Shown: one piece after another, positions 1-7,879 of the stretch
How positions within the stretch are numbered: position 1 is the first letter of the stretch
How the letters are laid out: every line of letters starts with the position of its first letter
Source of the DNA: Mycobacterium sp. 1164966.3
GTDB taxonomy: Bacteria; Actinomycetota; Actinomycetes; Mycobacteriales; Mycobacteriaceae
Direction: 5' to 3'
DNA length: 64,000 nucleotides
Assembly (NCBI RefSeq): GCF_001665395.1
Contig: NZ_LZSG01000034.1
Coordinates: forward strand, 149,748 to 213,747
Position numbers and translations under genes: made by a program
Notes under the pieces: model-generated
Told to the model about the DNA's origin: nothing
Databases searched by the model: none
The model's input: only the letters and a program-made list of their open reading frames with translations

Positions 1-161
1 TAGGGACCGTCGCCGTCGACCGGACGCAGTCGACGCGCCGAGACGAATCCGTCCAGTGCCACGAGTTCGGGCAGGTGTACCTCGTCGTACCAGGTGTTGT
101 ATTCCTGATCGCGATCGGGCGAACTGGGTCGAGTCTCGACGTGGATGATCCCCTTGGCCAT
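1..161 (-). CDS. EthD/dimeric alpha-beta barrel-like protein (partial)
   Basis: Only the first 53 residues are inside the window; the C-terminus lies beyond base 1. The ATG at 161 follows a purine-rich AGAGAGGCGG. A YNTWYDEVHLPEL segment (residues 21-33) followed by GFVSARR resembles small ferredoxin-like dimeric barrel proteins of the EthD type, which often sit in oxidative degradation clusters. It is 29 bases downstream of the ferredoxin gene on the same strand, so both probably share the promoter near base 560. Function unknown; the family call rests on one motif. Confidence 0.6.
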   Translation of the reverse strand, partial: MAKGIIHVETRPSSPDRDQEYNTWYDEVHLPELVALDGFVSARRLRPVDGDGP

Positions 162-190
162 TTCGCCGCCTCTCTGCGACTGCGCGTCGA

Positions 191-523
191 CTACTCGTAG
201 TGCACCGTGATCGAAGGCGTATCGGGTACGCCCTGGCACGTCAGAATGTAGCCGTCGGCCACCTCGTCGTCTTCGAGTGCGTCGTTGACCCGCATGGTCG
301 CGTGGCCCTCGCTGAGCCTGGCCATGCAGGTGCCGCAGTTACCGGCCTCGCAGTTGAACGGCGGGTCGAGGCCGGCCCGTCGCGCGCTTTCCAGCAGGGT
401 CTCGCCAGGAACCAGCGGCACCGTCACCTTCTTACGGTCGAGGTGGATCGTTACGGTGCCGCCGTTCACCGGACCTGTCACCCGTGGCGTCTCCTCGATG
501 ATCGGGGTCGTCACCGAGACCAC
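191..523 (-). CDS. Plant-type [2Fe-2S] ferredoxin
   Basis: A 110-residue protein that is essentially one ferredoxin domain. Cys58, Cys63, Cys66 and Cys96 give the C-x4-C-x2-C-x29-C spacing that binds a [2Fe-2S] cluster, in the context NCEAGNCGTC and later ILTCQG. There is no attached flavin/NAD domain, so it needs a separate reductase. It probably passes electrons to an oxygenase; a Rieske oxygenase and P450s are encoded elsewhere in the window, but no partner is adjacent. The start is GTG. A perfect 15-bp palindrome lies 29 bases upstream and is shared with the divergent acyl-CoA ligase gene. Confidence 0.9.
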   Translation of the reverse strand: MVSVTTPIIEETPRVTGPVNGGTVTIHLDRKKVTVPLVPGETLLESARRAGLDPPFNCEAGNCGTCMARLSEGHATMRVNDALEDDEVADGYILTCQGVPDTPSITVHYE

Positions 524-552
524 CCCTTCCTGTACTTGCGTTCTTCAGTATA

Positions 553-567
553 GAGAATACTATTCTC
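553..567. promoter_or_regulatory. Operator-like palindrome GAGAATACTATTCTC
   Basis: Perfect 15-bp palindrome (17 bp counting the flanking A and T) in the 86-bp gap between the divergent ferredoxin and acyl-CoA ligase genes. The identical 15-mer occurs at 50309-50323, before a TetR-family gene, and variants occur at three further promoters. This is seen directly; binding by a TetR protein is inferred. Confidence 0.75.
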
Positions 568-609
568 TCTCAGCGATAGTATCTTCTCAAAGGGATTTCG
601 GGACAAGAC

Positions 610-2013
610 GTGACTGAGCCGGCGGCGTTGGTGTGCGAGGAACGGCGGTTCAGCCGTCCGCAGCTCGACGCATTGGCCGACGGCTTCGTCACGGCGCTGA
701 CGAAGATGGGCGCCTGTGCTGGTAGCAGGGTCGCGCTGATGGCGTCCAACCGGCCGGAGTTCGTTGCCGTCGTGCTGGCGATCTGGCGACTTGGCGCGGC
801 TGCTGTGCTGATCAGTCCCGCGTGGAAGCGCGACGAGGTGGACCACGCCCTGGGGTTGACGAGCCCGACCCACGCCGTCGGCGACCAGCCAGTGCTCGCC
901 GGCCTGATGCCGATGCTGCACTTGGACGAACCAATCGCTGCCGCAGGACCGGTGGCCGCTGCGCCGCTGCAGGACCACGATGCGCTGCTGGTGTTCAGTT
1001 CCGGGACCACCGGTCTGCCCAAGACCGTCCGCCACACCCACCGGTCGCTGGACGCGGCCGTCCGGCAGTGGCGCGCGGCGTTGCAGCTGACCGAGCGGGA
1101 CCGTATCCAGATCGCCACGCCGCCGTCCCACATTCTGGGCCTGCTCAACATCCTCACTGCGCTGCGTACCGGCGCCTGGATGCGACTGCACCGGCGATTC
1201 GAAACCGAGCAGATGCTGCGGTGCATCGAAAAGGACCGCATCACAGTCGAAATGGCGGTGGCACCGATCGCGCTGGCCATCGCCTCATACCCGGATCTGG
1301 AGTCCTACGATCTCTCGTCGTTGCGATTCATCATGTGGGGTGCGACGCCGGTCAGCGCAAGCGTCGCCGAAACGGTCACCCGACGCACCGGCATCGGCTG
1401 GGTGCCCGCGTACGGCACCACGGAACTCCCGGTCATCGCGTGTAACCCGCTGGACAAGGTGCGCCTGGACACCGTCGGACCAGCGGCGCCCGGTGTGCAG
1501 CTGAGGGTGGTGTCGCTGAAAACCGGTGCACCGGTGGGGCCCGGCGAGGTCGGTGAGATCCAGGCACGGTCGGATTCGCTGATGGCCGGCTACCTGCCTG
1601 CCGAGGCGACGACGGAGTCGATGTACGACGGCTGGTACCGGACGGGGGACGTCGGCTGGCTGGACGCCGACGGCTGGTTGCGGATCACCGACCGCCTCAA
1701 GGAAATGATCAAGGTGCGCGGCTTCCAGGTGGCGCCGGCCGAAATCGAAATGGTGCTGCACGGTCATCCGGCCGTCAAAGACTGTGCGGTGTTCGGCATT
1801 CCGGACGGCACGAACGGGGACGCGGTGGTCGCCGCGGTCGCGCCGCGCGCACCCGTCGAGGCCGCCGAGCTGATGGCCGTGGTGGACCAGAAGCTGGCAT
1901 CCTACAAACGCCTGAGCCGCGTCGTCTTCGTGAACGATATTCCGCGCCTGCCCTCAGGCAAGGTGCTGCGCCGACTTCTCAAGGAGCGCTATGGATGTAC
2001 GTCTGACAGCTGA
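610..2013 (+). CDS. Acyl-CoA ligase, AMP-forming (FadD-like)
   Basis: Activates a carboxylic acid to its CoA thioester through an acyl-adenylate. At 467 residues it is shorter than most FadD proteins (about 500-550). Visible adenylation motifs: phosphate loop SSGTTGLPK (130-138), YGTTELP, YRTGDVGWLDADGW, KVRGFQVAPAEIE, and PSGKVLRR with the catalytic lysine near the C-terminus. GTG start; the upstream palindrome ends 42 bases before it. The last 23 bases overlap the next gene, and four genes follow as one operon (ligase, two ACAD subunits, crotonase), the order expected for activation followed by beta-oxidation. Substrate unknown. Confidence 0.9.
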   Translation: MTEPAALVCEERRFSRPQLDALADGFVTALTKMGACAGSRVALMASNRPEFVAVVLAIWRLGAAAVLISPAWKRDEVDHALGLTSPTHAVGDQPVLAGLMPMLHLDEPIAAAGPVAAAPLQDHDALLVFSSGTTGLPKTVRHTHRSLDAAVRQWRAALQLTERDRIQIATPPSHILGLLNILTALRTGAWMRLHRRFETEQMLRCIEKDRITVEMAVAPIALAIASYPDLESYDLSSLRFIMWGATPVSASVAETVTRRTGIGWVPAYGTTELPVIACNPLDKVRLDTVGPAAPGVQLRVVSLKTGAPVGPGEVGEIQARSDSLMAGYLPAEATTESMYDGWYRTGDVGWLDADGWLRITDRLKEMIKVRGFQVAPAEIEMVLHGHPAVKDCAVFGIPDGTNGDAVVAAVAPRAPVEAAELMAVVDQKLASYKRLSRVVFVNDIPRLPSGKVLRRLLKERYGCTSDS

Positions 2014-2899
2014 ACAGCAGCAATTGCGCGACGCCGCCGCAAAGCTGGCCGACGATCTTGGGCCCGCCGCGGTGCAGGACCTCGATGACGCGGCTCGAAT
2101 CATGCGGCTGGACAAGCAGATTGCGACCACCGGCTGGCGAGCATTGCGCTCCGACGGTGCCTCAGGCGTCGAGGTGGCAATAGTCGCAGAGGAATTCGGC
2201 CGCCGTTTGGTGGATGCGCCGTTTCTCGGGCCGGTGCTCGCCGACGATCTCGCGCGCCACGTCGGGGCGGACGCCGCGCAGCCGACGACCGTGGCTGTCG
2301 ACGATCGCGCGATCGACGCCCGCGGATGTCAACGCGCACTGCTGCTCTCCGGTACCACCGTCCTGGCCGCCGATCTGGACACCGCTAGTGCCGGCGCGGA
2401 TTTGACCAGAGCCGAGGCTGTCATCGCGGGAACGCCGCAGGCCATCGGCGAGATGTCCGAAGAGGCCGCCGGGCGGTGGCTGGCCCTCGCGCTGGTCGCC
2501 ACGTCGGCGGACCTGGTCGGAGATGCGCGCGGTGCGCATGCCGTCGCCTGCGACTACGCGAAAATCCGCGAACAGTACGGCAATACGATCGGGTCCTACC
2601 AAGCGATAGCGCACCTACTGGCTGAATCTCTGGCGTTGATCGAAGGCTCGGTGAGCGTGCTGCGGCATGCGGCATGGGCGGTCGACGAACTGGAACCGGC
2701 CGAAGCCATCCGAGCCGCACGGGTGGCGAAGATCTATTGTGCGCGCGCCGCCCGAACCGTCTGCGAGACCGCGGTGCAGGTACACGGCGGCATCGGCAAC
2801 ACCTGGGATTGCCTGGTGCACGTCTATTTGCGCCGTGCGCTGACGTCGACCGAACTGTGGCCGGTAACGCTGAAGGAGATCGATCTTGGACTTTCGTGA
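1991..2899 (+). CDS. Acyl-CoA dehydrogenase, short subunit of a split pair
   Basis: A 302-residue FadE-like protein, about 80 residues shorter than a classical acyl-CoA dehydrogenase. The C-terminal QVHGGIGNTWDCLVHVYLRR is recognisable, but the Y-x-E-E motif expected for a single-chain enzyme is not. It overlaps the next acyl-CoA dehydrogenase by 14 bases. Mycobacterial steroid side-chain enzymes such as ChsE1-ChsE2 are heterotetramers of two such unlike subunits, each contributing half of the FAD sites. I infer that this protein pairs with the product of 2886-3974. Confidence 0.85.
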   Translation: MDVRLTAEQQQLRDAAAKLADDLGPAAVQDLDDAARIMRLDKQIATTGWRALRSDGASGVEVAIVAEEFGRRLVDAPFLGPVLADDLARHVGADAAQPTTVAVDDRAIDARGCQRALLLSGTTVLAADLDTASAGADLTRAEAVIAGTPQAIGEMSEEAAGRWLALALVATSADLVGDARGAHAVACDYAKIREQYGNTIGSYQAIAHLLAESLALIEGSVSVLRHAAWAVDELEPAEAIRAARVAKIYCARAARTVCETAVQVHGGIGNTWDCLVHVYLRRALTSTELWPVTLKEIDLGLS

Positions 2900-3974
2900 T
2901 TCGGCTGACGAGGCCGCCTTCCGGGAGCGGCTGCGATCTTGGCTTGCGTTGCATGCCAAGGAGTTTTCCGGCTCCGGCGACGAGTATTGGCTGCGCATGG
3001 CCGACTGGCATCGGGCTCTCTACGACAACGGCTTCTTCGGGCTGTCCTGGCCCCGCGACTACGGCGGGCAGGAACTGCCGCCGGTGTACGACGTCATCGT
3101 CGACGAAGAGTTGGTGCGCGCCGGCGCTCCGCCGCGCCCCAGCGTCGGCTACCTGGTTTACGGCATCGGCCGGCACGGCAGCGACGAGCTACGCCGGCGC
3201 TTTCTGCCGGGCATCATCAACGGCAGCGAGCGGTGGTGCCAGGGCTTCAGTGAGCCTGGCGCCGGCTCGGATCTGGCGTCGCTGACCACCACCGCCACAC
3301 ACGAGGGCGACCACTATGTGGTGCAGGGGCACAAGATCTGGACCAGCTACTCCGACGTCGCCGACTGGTGCCTGCTGCTGGCGCGCACCGATCCCGAGGC
3401 CAAACGGCACCGCGGTCTGTCGGCATTCGTGATATCGATGAAACAGTCTGGCATTCAACAACGTCCGCTGCGCATGATGAACGGTGTGACCAACGAGTTC
3501 GGGCAGGTGCTCTTCGATGGCGCGACGGTGCCTGCGGACCGGATGGTCGGGGCTCCGGGTGACGGCTGGGCGGTCGCCATGACGGTCGTCGGCCACGAAC
3601 GCGAACCGTCGACCCTCGGTTATGCGGCAAGATACGGCAAGCTCGTCCGAGACCTGTTGGCGCGCAACAGCGGCCCGGTACCCGAAGAACTCGCATGGGC
3701 GGCGGTCCAATCTGAGATGCTGACTCACCATGTCCGCAGGCGGCTGTCCGAACAGCTGGACGGCGTCTCGCACGGGCCCGAGGGATCGCTCGACAAACTG
3801 CTGATGACCTGTGTCGAGCAATCCGTCGGGCACGCCGCGCTGGCGGTCGCCGGTATCCGGGACCCGGACCTGCTCAGCGCGTATCTGTACAGCCGGGCGC
3901 AGAGCGTGATGGGCGGGACATCACAAATTCAGAAGAACATCATCGCGTCGCGGATTCTGGGACTGGGGGTCTGA
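2886..3974 (+). CDS. Acyl-CoA dehydrogenase, long subunit of a split pair
   Basis: A 362-residue acyl-CoA dehydrogenase: CQGFSEPGAGSDLASL in the middle domain binds flavin and substrate, and GGTSQIQKNIIASRILGLG closes the C-terminal helical domain. TTG start overlapping the end of the preceding subunit, which implies translational coupling. One base separates it from the crotonase gene. With its short neighbour it probably forms a heteromeric dehydrogenase acting on the CoA thioester made by the upstream ligase. Electron acceptor and chain length are not readable. Confidence 0.88.
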   Translation: MDFRDSADEAAFRERLRSWLALHAKEFSGSGDEYWLRMADWHRALYDNGFFGLSWPRDYGGQELPPVYDVIVDEELVRAGAPPRPSVGYLVYGIGRHGSDELRRRFLPGIINGSERWCQGFSEPGAGSDLASLTTTATHEGDHYVVQGHKIWTSYSDVADWCLLLARTDPEAKRHRGLSAFVISMKQSGIQQRPLRMMNGVTNEFGQVLFDGATVPADRMVGAPGDGWAVAMTVVGHEREPSTLGYAARYGKLVRDLLARNSGPVPEELAWAAVQSEMLTHHVRRRLSEQLDGVSHGPEGSLDKLLMTCVEQSVGHAALAVAGIRDPDLLSAYLYSRAQSVMGGTSQIQKNIIASRILGLGV

Positions 3975-3975
3975 A

Positions 3976-4743
3976 ATGTACGACATGCCAAGTGAAATCG
4001 AGGTACGCGCCGACGGCGGGCTGCGCATCATCACCCTCAACCGGCCGGACGCCCTGAACGCGGTCAACGACAGTCTGCACGTCGGACTGGCGCGGCTCTG
4101 GCAGCGGTTGACCGACGATCCGACGGCCCGCGCGGCGGTGATTACCGGTGCGGGCCGGGCATTTTCGGCCGGCGGCGACTTCTCCTATCTGGCCGAACTG
4201 GCACAAGACGCCGATCTGCGCGCCAAAACCATCCGCGACGGGCGCGAGATCGTGCTGGGCATGGCCCGGTGCCGAATTCCCGTCGTGGCTGCCGTCAACG
4301 GCCCGGCAGTGGGGCTCGGCTGCAGCCTGGTCGCCCTCAGCGACATCGTCTACATCGCCGAAGACGCCTACCTCGCCGACCCACATGTGCAGGTGGGATT
4401 GGTCGCCGCCGATGGCGGACCATTGACCTGGCCGCTGCATATCAGCCTGATGCTGGCCAAGGAATACGCCCTGACCGGCACGCGAATCCGCGCCGAACGG
4501 GCCGTCGAACTCGGGCTGGCCAATCATGTGGTCGCCGATCCGTTCGCCGAGGCGATGAGCTGCGCGAAGCGCATCATGGAGCTGCCGCAGCAAGCCGTGG
4601 AAGCCACCAAGCGGGTGCTCAACATCCACCTCGAGCGCGCCGTGCTCGCCACCTTGGACTATGCCCTGTCGGCCGAGCATCAGTCGTTTACCACAGACGA
4701 CTTCAAGTCGATCATCACCAAGCTGAACTCGTCGAAGAACTGA
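3976..4743 (+). CDS. Crotonase-fold protein (enoyl-CoA hydratase/isomerase family)
   Basis: 255 residues with the crotonase oxyanion-hole regions GRAFSAGGDF (61-69) and NGPAVGLGCSL (108-118). Both positions that carry the catalytic glutamates of classical hydratases are changed: GCSL has Ser117 and DPHV has His137. Asp146 in VAADGG is a candidate acid/base, as in several non-hydratase crotonases. Ordinary hydration of a double bond is therefore doubtful; isomerisation, C-C cleavage or another reaction is possible. It is last in the ligase-dehydrogenase operon, and a strong hairpin follows 8 bases after its stop. Confidence 0.85.
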   Translation: MYDMPSEIEVRADGGLRIITLNRPDALNAVNDSLHVGLARLWQRLTDDPTARAAVITGAGRAFSAGGDFSYLAELAQDADLRAKTIRDGREIVLGMARCRIPVVAAVNGPAVGLGCSLVALSDIVYIAEDAYLADPHVQVGLVAADGGPLTWPLHISLMLAKEYALTGTRIRAERAVELGLANHVVADPFAEAMSCAKRIMELPQQAVEATKRVLNIHLERAVLATLDYALSAEHQSFTTDDFKSIITKLNSSKN

Positions 4744-4751
4744 CTCAAGTT

Positions 4752-4815
4752 GCGCGAGCAGACGCAAAATCGCCTGGAATCCCTACTTTTCGGGTGATTT
4801 TGCGTCTGCTCGCGC
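4752..4815. repeat. Dispersed hairpin, family A, copy 1 (likely bidirectional terminator)
   Basis: A perfect 20-bp inverted repeat (4752-4771 and 4796-4815, arm GCGCGAGCAGACGCAAAATC) with a 24-base loop between two converging genes. Similar arms recur at 19381, 24726, 46343 and 59413, with a divergent relative at 39116. Position and T-rich 3' arm fit transcription termination in both directions; termination is inferred. Confidence 0.8.
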
Positions 4816-4817
4816 CA

Positions 4818-5708
4818 TCAGTCGTGCTGCCGCAGGAACTCCCGCATCAACTGGTCGAACCGGCCCGGCTCTTCGATGAACGGCATGTGCGAGCTGTTTT
4901 CGAAGCACACGAACCGGGATCCGCTGATCCGCTGATGCATTTCCCACATGTGCTCCGGCGCGCATTGATCGAACCTGCCCGCGATCAGCAGTGTGGGCAG
5001 GGCGATTTCGCTCAGCCGGTCGAACACGTCCCAGTTTCGGATCGTTCCGACGATGTGAAAGTCGCTCGGTCCGAACAGCGTCTCGAAGACCTCGGCTCCC
5101 ATGCCTTTGTAAGCGTCCTCGAGCTCGTCGGGCCAGGGCGATAGGCGGCACAAATACTGCTCGTTCCAAGTACGAATTGCAGCCTGGTATTCGGCCGACG
5201 CGGTGGTGCCAGCGGCTTCATGACGCTCGATCGCGGCCTGGGTCGCCGGATCCAGCCCGGACTTCAAGCGTGCCACCATCTCCGAGAACTGCGGTATGGA
5301 CGCAATGCTGTTCGAAATGACCAGGCTCGAGGCCGCTGGCGCCGCGTCGAGGACATACTGCTGCGCCAGCATGCCACCCCACGAGTTGCCGAAGATGTGA
5401 AAGCCGTCCAGCCCGAGACCATCTGCCACCGAGCTCATTTCGGCCACCGAGCGTTCCATCGTCCACAGCGACACGTCCGTCGGCCATTCGGATCTCCCGC
5501 AGCCGAGCTGATCCCAGAAGACGACTTCGCGCTCGTCGGCCAGTCGTTCCAGCGCAGTTATGTAGTTGTGGGGTAAGCCTGGCCCGCCGTGAACCGCGAG
5601 CAGTGGAAGACCCGCGCCGCCGCCGACTCGTTTGAACCAGACATTCCCGCCGGGGACCGCGATCGTTCCCCTCCGCTGAGCCATGGCAGTCAGTATCGCC
5701 CGCCGCAT
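4818..5708 (-). CDS. Alpha/beta hydrolase, proline iminopeptidase-like
   Basis: 296 residues. HGGPG (40-44) and FGNSWGG with Ser109 are the oxyanion and nucleophile motifs of the proline iminopeptidase group (peptidase family S33); AGRFDQCAPEHM and ENSSHMPFIEEP supply the Asp and His of the triad. The family removes N-terminal proline, but relatives hydrolyse amides or esters, so the substrate is open. The ATG at 5708 follows AAGGTGGG at good spacing; an internal ATG at 5684 lacks one. It is divergent from the thiolase and shares the palindrome at 5747. The stop lies just outside the hairpin at 4752-4815. Confidence 0.85.
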   Translation of the reverse strand: MRRAILTAMAQRRGTIAVPGGNVWFKRVGGGAGLPLLAVHGGPGLPHNYITALERLADEREVVFWDQLGCGRSEWPTDVSLWTMERSVAEMSSVADGLGLDGFHIFGNSWGGMLAQQYVLDAAPAASSLVISNSIASIPQFSEMVARLKSGLDPATQAAIERHEAAGTTASAEYQAAIRTWNEQYLCRLSPWPDELEDAYKGMGAEVFETLFGPSDFHIVGTIRNWDVFDRLSEIALPTLLIAGRFDQCAPEHMWEMHQRISGSRFVCFENSSHMPFIEEPGRFDQLMREFLRQHD

Positions 5709-5746
5709 GAAAGCAACCCACCTTGCAACTCATACTCTCGGCCTGA

Positions 5747-5761
5747 GAGAATAGTGTTCTC
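5747..5761. promoter_or_regulatory. Operator-like palindrome GAGAATAGTGTTCTC
   Basis: Same half-sites and centre spacing as the 553-567 site with one changed symmetry position (GAGAATA / TGTTCTC). It lies in the 122-bp gap between the divergent hydrolase and thiolase genes, 38 and 69 bases from their starts. Confidence 0.65.
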
Positions 5762-5830
5762 ATAATCAGCGGATGGCTCTCCGGCCCCCGCAACTGCACA
5801 TTGAAGTGCCCGCAGAAGTGGAGAAGACCT

Positions 5831-6970
5831 GTGCCCGAAGCCGTCATCGTGTCCGCGCTGCGCACCCCCATCGGAACCGCCCGAAAGGGAACCTTGCGCG
5901 ACACCACCGCATTCGACCTGGCCAACCACGTGATAACGGAAGCCGCGCAAGATCTGGACCCGGCGCAGGTCGACGACGTGATCCTGGGCGAAGGCCTGTA
6001 CGGCGGCGGCGTCGTCGCCCGGCACGCGGCCATCACCGCCGGGCTGCCCACGGTCCCCGGCCTGGCCAACAATCGGCACTGCGCGGCCGGCCAAGCGGCG
6101 GTGCAGACCGCGGCGGCAAGTGTGCGCGCGGGCATGGACCAGCTGATCATCGCCGGCGGGGTGAACTCCGCGTCCACGACACCGCGATCACGGTTCCAAG
6201 TGGACGGTGAGTGGGTCGACTGGTTCCCTCCGACGCATCCGGACCGCCCCGACGCGCCCAACATGGACATGTCGATCACCGTGGGCTGGAATGCCGCGGT
6301 CAAAGCCGGCGTAAGCCGCGAGGAAATGGACGCATGGGCGTTGCGGTCGCATCGGAACGCGATCGCCGCGATCGACGAGGGTCGCTTCAAGGAGGAGATC
6401 GTCCCCATCGAGACGCCGCACGGGCTGTTCTCGGTGGACGAGCACCCGCGCCGCGACACCAGCATCGAGAAGCTTGCCGCCCTCAAACCGCTGCATCCCG
6501 AAATCGAGGGCTTTTCCATCACCGCCGGAAACTCCTCCGGCGCCAACGACGGCGCCGCCGTCCTCACCATTGCCAGCGACCAGCTGGGACTGCCCGCCCT
6601 GGCGCGGGTGGTGTCCTGGGCCTCCGTCGGTGTCGATCCCGCGCTCACCGGCTTGGCGCCGGTGGATGCAATCCCGAAAGCGCTTGGCAGGGGCGGCCTT
6701 TCGATTTCCGACGTCGATCTGTTCGAGATCAACGAAGCCTTCGCGGCAATGTGCGTGGCTACCGTCAAGCTGCTCGATCTGGACCCCGAGAAGGTGAACG
6801 TCAGCGGCAGCGGCTGCTCGCTGGGGCACCCGGTGGCGGCAACCGGTGCCAGGATGCTGGTCACCCTGGTGTACGAACTACGTCGGCGTGGCGGCGGAAT
6901 CGGGGTCGCCGCGATGTGCGCGGGCGGCGGCATGGGATCTGCCACCGTCATCGAGGTAGCTGCGCCATAA
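5831..6970 (+). CDS. Thiolase (acetyl-CoA acyltransferase), FadA-like
   Basis: 379 residues from a GTG preceded by GGAGAAG. Thiolases cleave 3-ketoacyl-CoA to acetyl-CoA plus a shortened acyl-CoA. Catalytic residues are recognisable: Cys84 in NNRHCAAG, His333 in GCSLGHPVAATGARM, Cys363 in AAMCAGGGMGSA, and the NEAFAAM helix. The usual GGAIALGHPLG loop reads SGSGCSLGHPVA here, which marks a subgroup different from the thiolase at 60770. An in-frame reading from 5801 is possible but would lengthen an unusual N-terminus. The MeaB-like GTPase follows after 28 bases. Confidence 0.9.
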   Translation: MPEAVIVSALRTPIGTARKGTLRDTTAFDLANHVITEAAQDLDPAQVDDVILGEGLYGGGVVARHAAITAGLPTVPGLANNRHCAAGQAAVQTAAASVRAGMDQLIIAGGVNSASTTPRSRFQVDGEWVDWFPPTHPDRPDAPNMDMSITVGWNAAVKAGVSREEMDAWALRSHRNAIAAIDEGRFKEEIVPIETPHGLFSVDEHPRRDTSIEKLAALKPLHPEIEGFSITAGNSSGANDGAAVLTIASDQLGLPALARVVSWASVGVDPALTGLAPVDAIPKALGRGGLSISDVDLFEINEAFAAMCVATVKLLDLDPEKVNVSGSGCSLGHPVAATGARMLVTLVYELRRRGGGIGVAAMCAGGGMGSATVIEVAAP

Positions 6971-6998
6971 GGGCACAATTGGGCACCATGGACCCGAA

Positions 6999-7871
6999 AT
7001 GGAGATAGCCGATCTGATTGCCAATGCGCGCAACGGATCCCCGCGCGCGGCAGGTCGGCTGCTCAGTCTCGTCGAGGGCGACCGCCGCGACGAGGTATTG
7101 GAAAGCCTGAGTGTCCCCGACGCCCGCGACGTCCGGGTCATTGGCATCACTGGGCCGCCGGGCGCGGGTAAGTCGACGACGATCGCTGCCCTCGTCGGCG
7201 GCTACCGGGAGCGTGGCTGCCGGGTCGCCGTGCTGGCCGTGGACCCGTCGTCACCCTTCAGCGGCGGCGCGCTGCTGGGCGACCGGATACGAATGGCTGC
7301 CCACATCAACGACTCTGACGTACTGATTCGTTCGGTTGCGACCCGTGGCCATATCGGCGGCCTGGCCGCCGCGGTTCCGGCGGCCATCCGCCTGCTGGGC
7401 GCGATCGGGTACCACGTCATCCTGTTGGAGACCGTGGGGGTAGGGCAGTCCGAGATCGAGATTGCCGCCGTCGCAGACCCCACTGTCGTCGTCCTCAATC
7501 CTGGGGCCGGCGATGCTGTCCAGGCTGCGAAAGCGGGTGTGCTGGAAGTCGCTGACATCGTGGCGGTGAACAAGGCTGACCGGGACGGTGCCGAGCAGAC
7601 GGTGCGGGATCTGCGAGCCGAGACCAAAGCCCCGATCGTCAGCTTGATTGCCGCCCGCGGGGAAGGCGTGCCGGAGTTGATGAGCGCGATCGACGACCAT
7701 CACCGCGCAGACAGCCGTGCCCGCCGGCTGGCCAGGGCGCGGGCGCAGATCCTGTCGCTGGCCCAAACCCTGCTGCGGACCAGTACGGATCTCGATCGCC
7801 TGGCTGAGTCGGTGGTCGACGGCCACGACGATCCCTATACCGCCGCCGAACGGCTAGTGTCCGGACCGTAG
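6999..7871 (+). CDS. MeaB/ArgK-type P-loop GTPase
   Basis: 290 residues. GPPGAGKS (52-59), ETVGVGQSE (144-152) and NKAD (191-194) are the Walker A, switch and base-recognition motifs of the G3E GTPases that protect or reload B12-dependent acyl-CoA mutases. It is somewhat shorter than typical MeaB (about 330), mainly at the C-terminal dimerisation arm. No methylmalonyl-CoA or other mutase gene is in the window, so this is an orphan paralogue. Position behind a thiolase suggests service to a mutase in the same acyl-CoA pathway. ATG start; no obvious strong ribosome site. Confidence 0.88.
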   Translation: MEIADLIANARNGSPRAAGRLLSLVEGDRRDEVLESLSVPDARDVRVIGITGPPGAGKSTTIAALVGGYRERGCRVAVLAVDPSSPFSGGALLGDRIRMAAHINDSDVLIRSVATRGHIGGLAAAVPAAIRLLGAIGYHVILLETVGVGQSEIEIAAVADPTVVVLNPGAGDAVQAAKAGVLEVADIVAVNKADRDGAEQTVRDLRAETKAPIVSLIAARGEGVPELMSAIDDHHRADSRARRLARARAQILSLAQTLLRTSTDLDRLAESVVDGHDDPYTAAERLVSGP

Positions 7872-7879
7872 GGCTCGCC

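Noticed and set aside
5218..6978. 586-codon minus-strand frame over the thiolase
   Set aside because: The thiolase on plus has all catalytic residues; this frame has none and runs into the reverse of the hydrolase gene.
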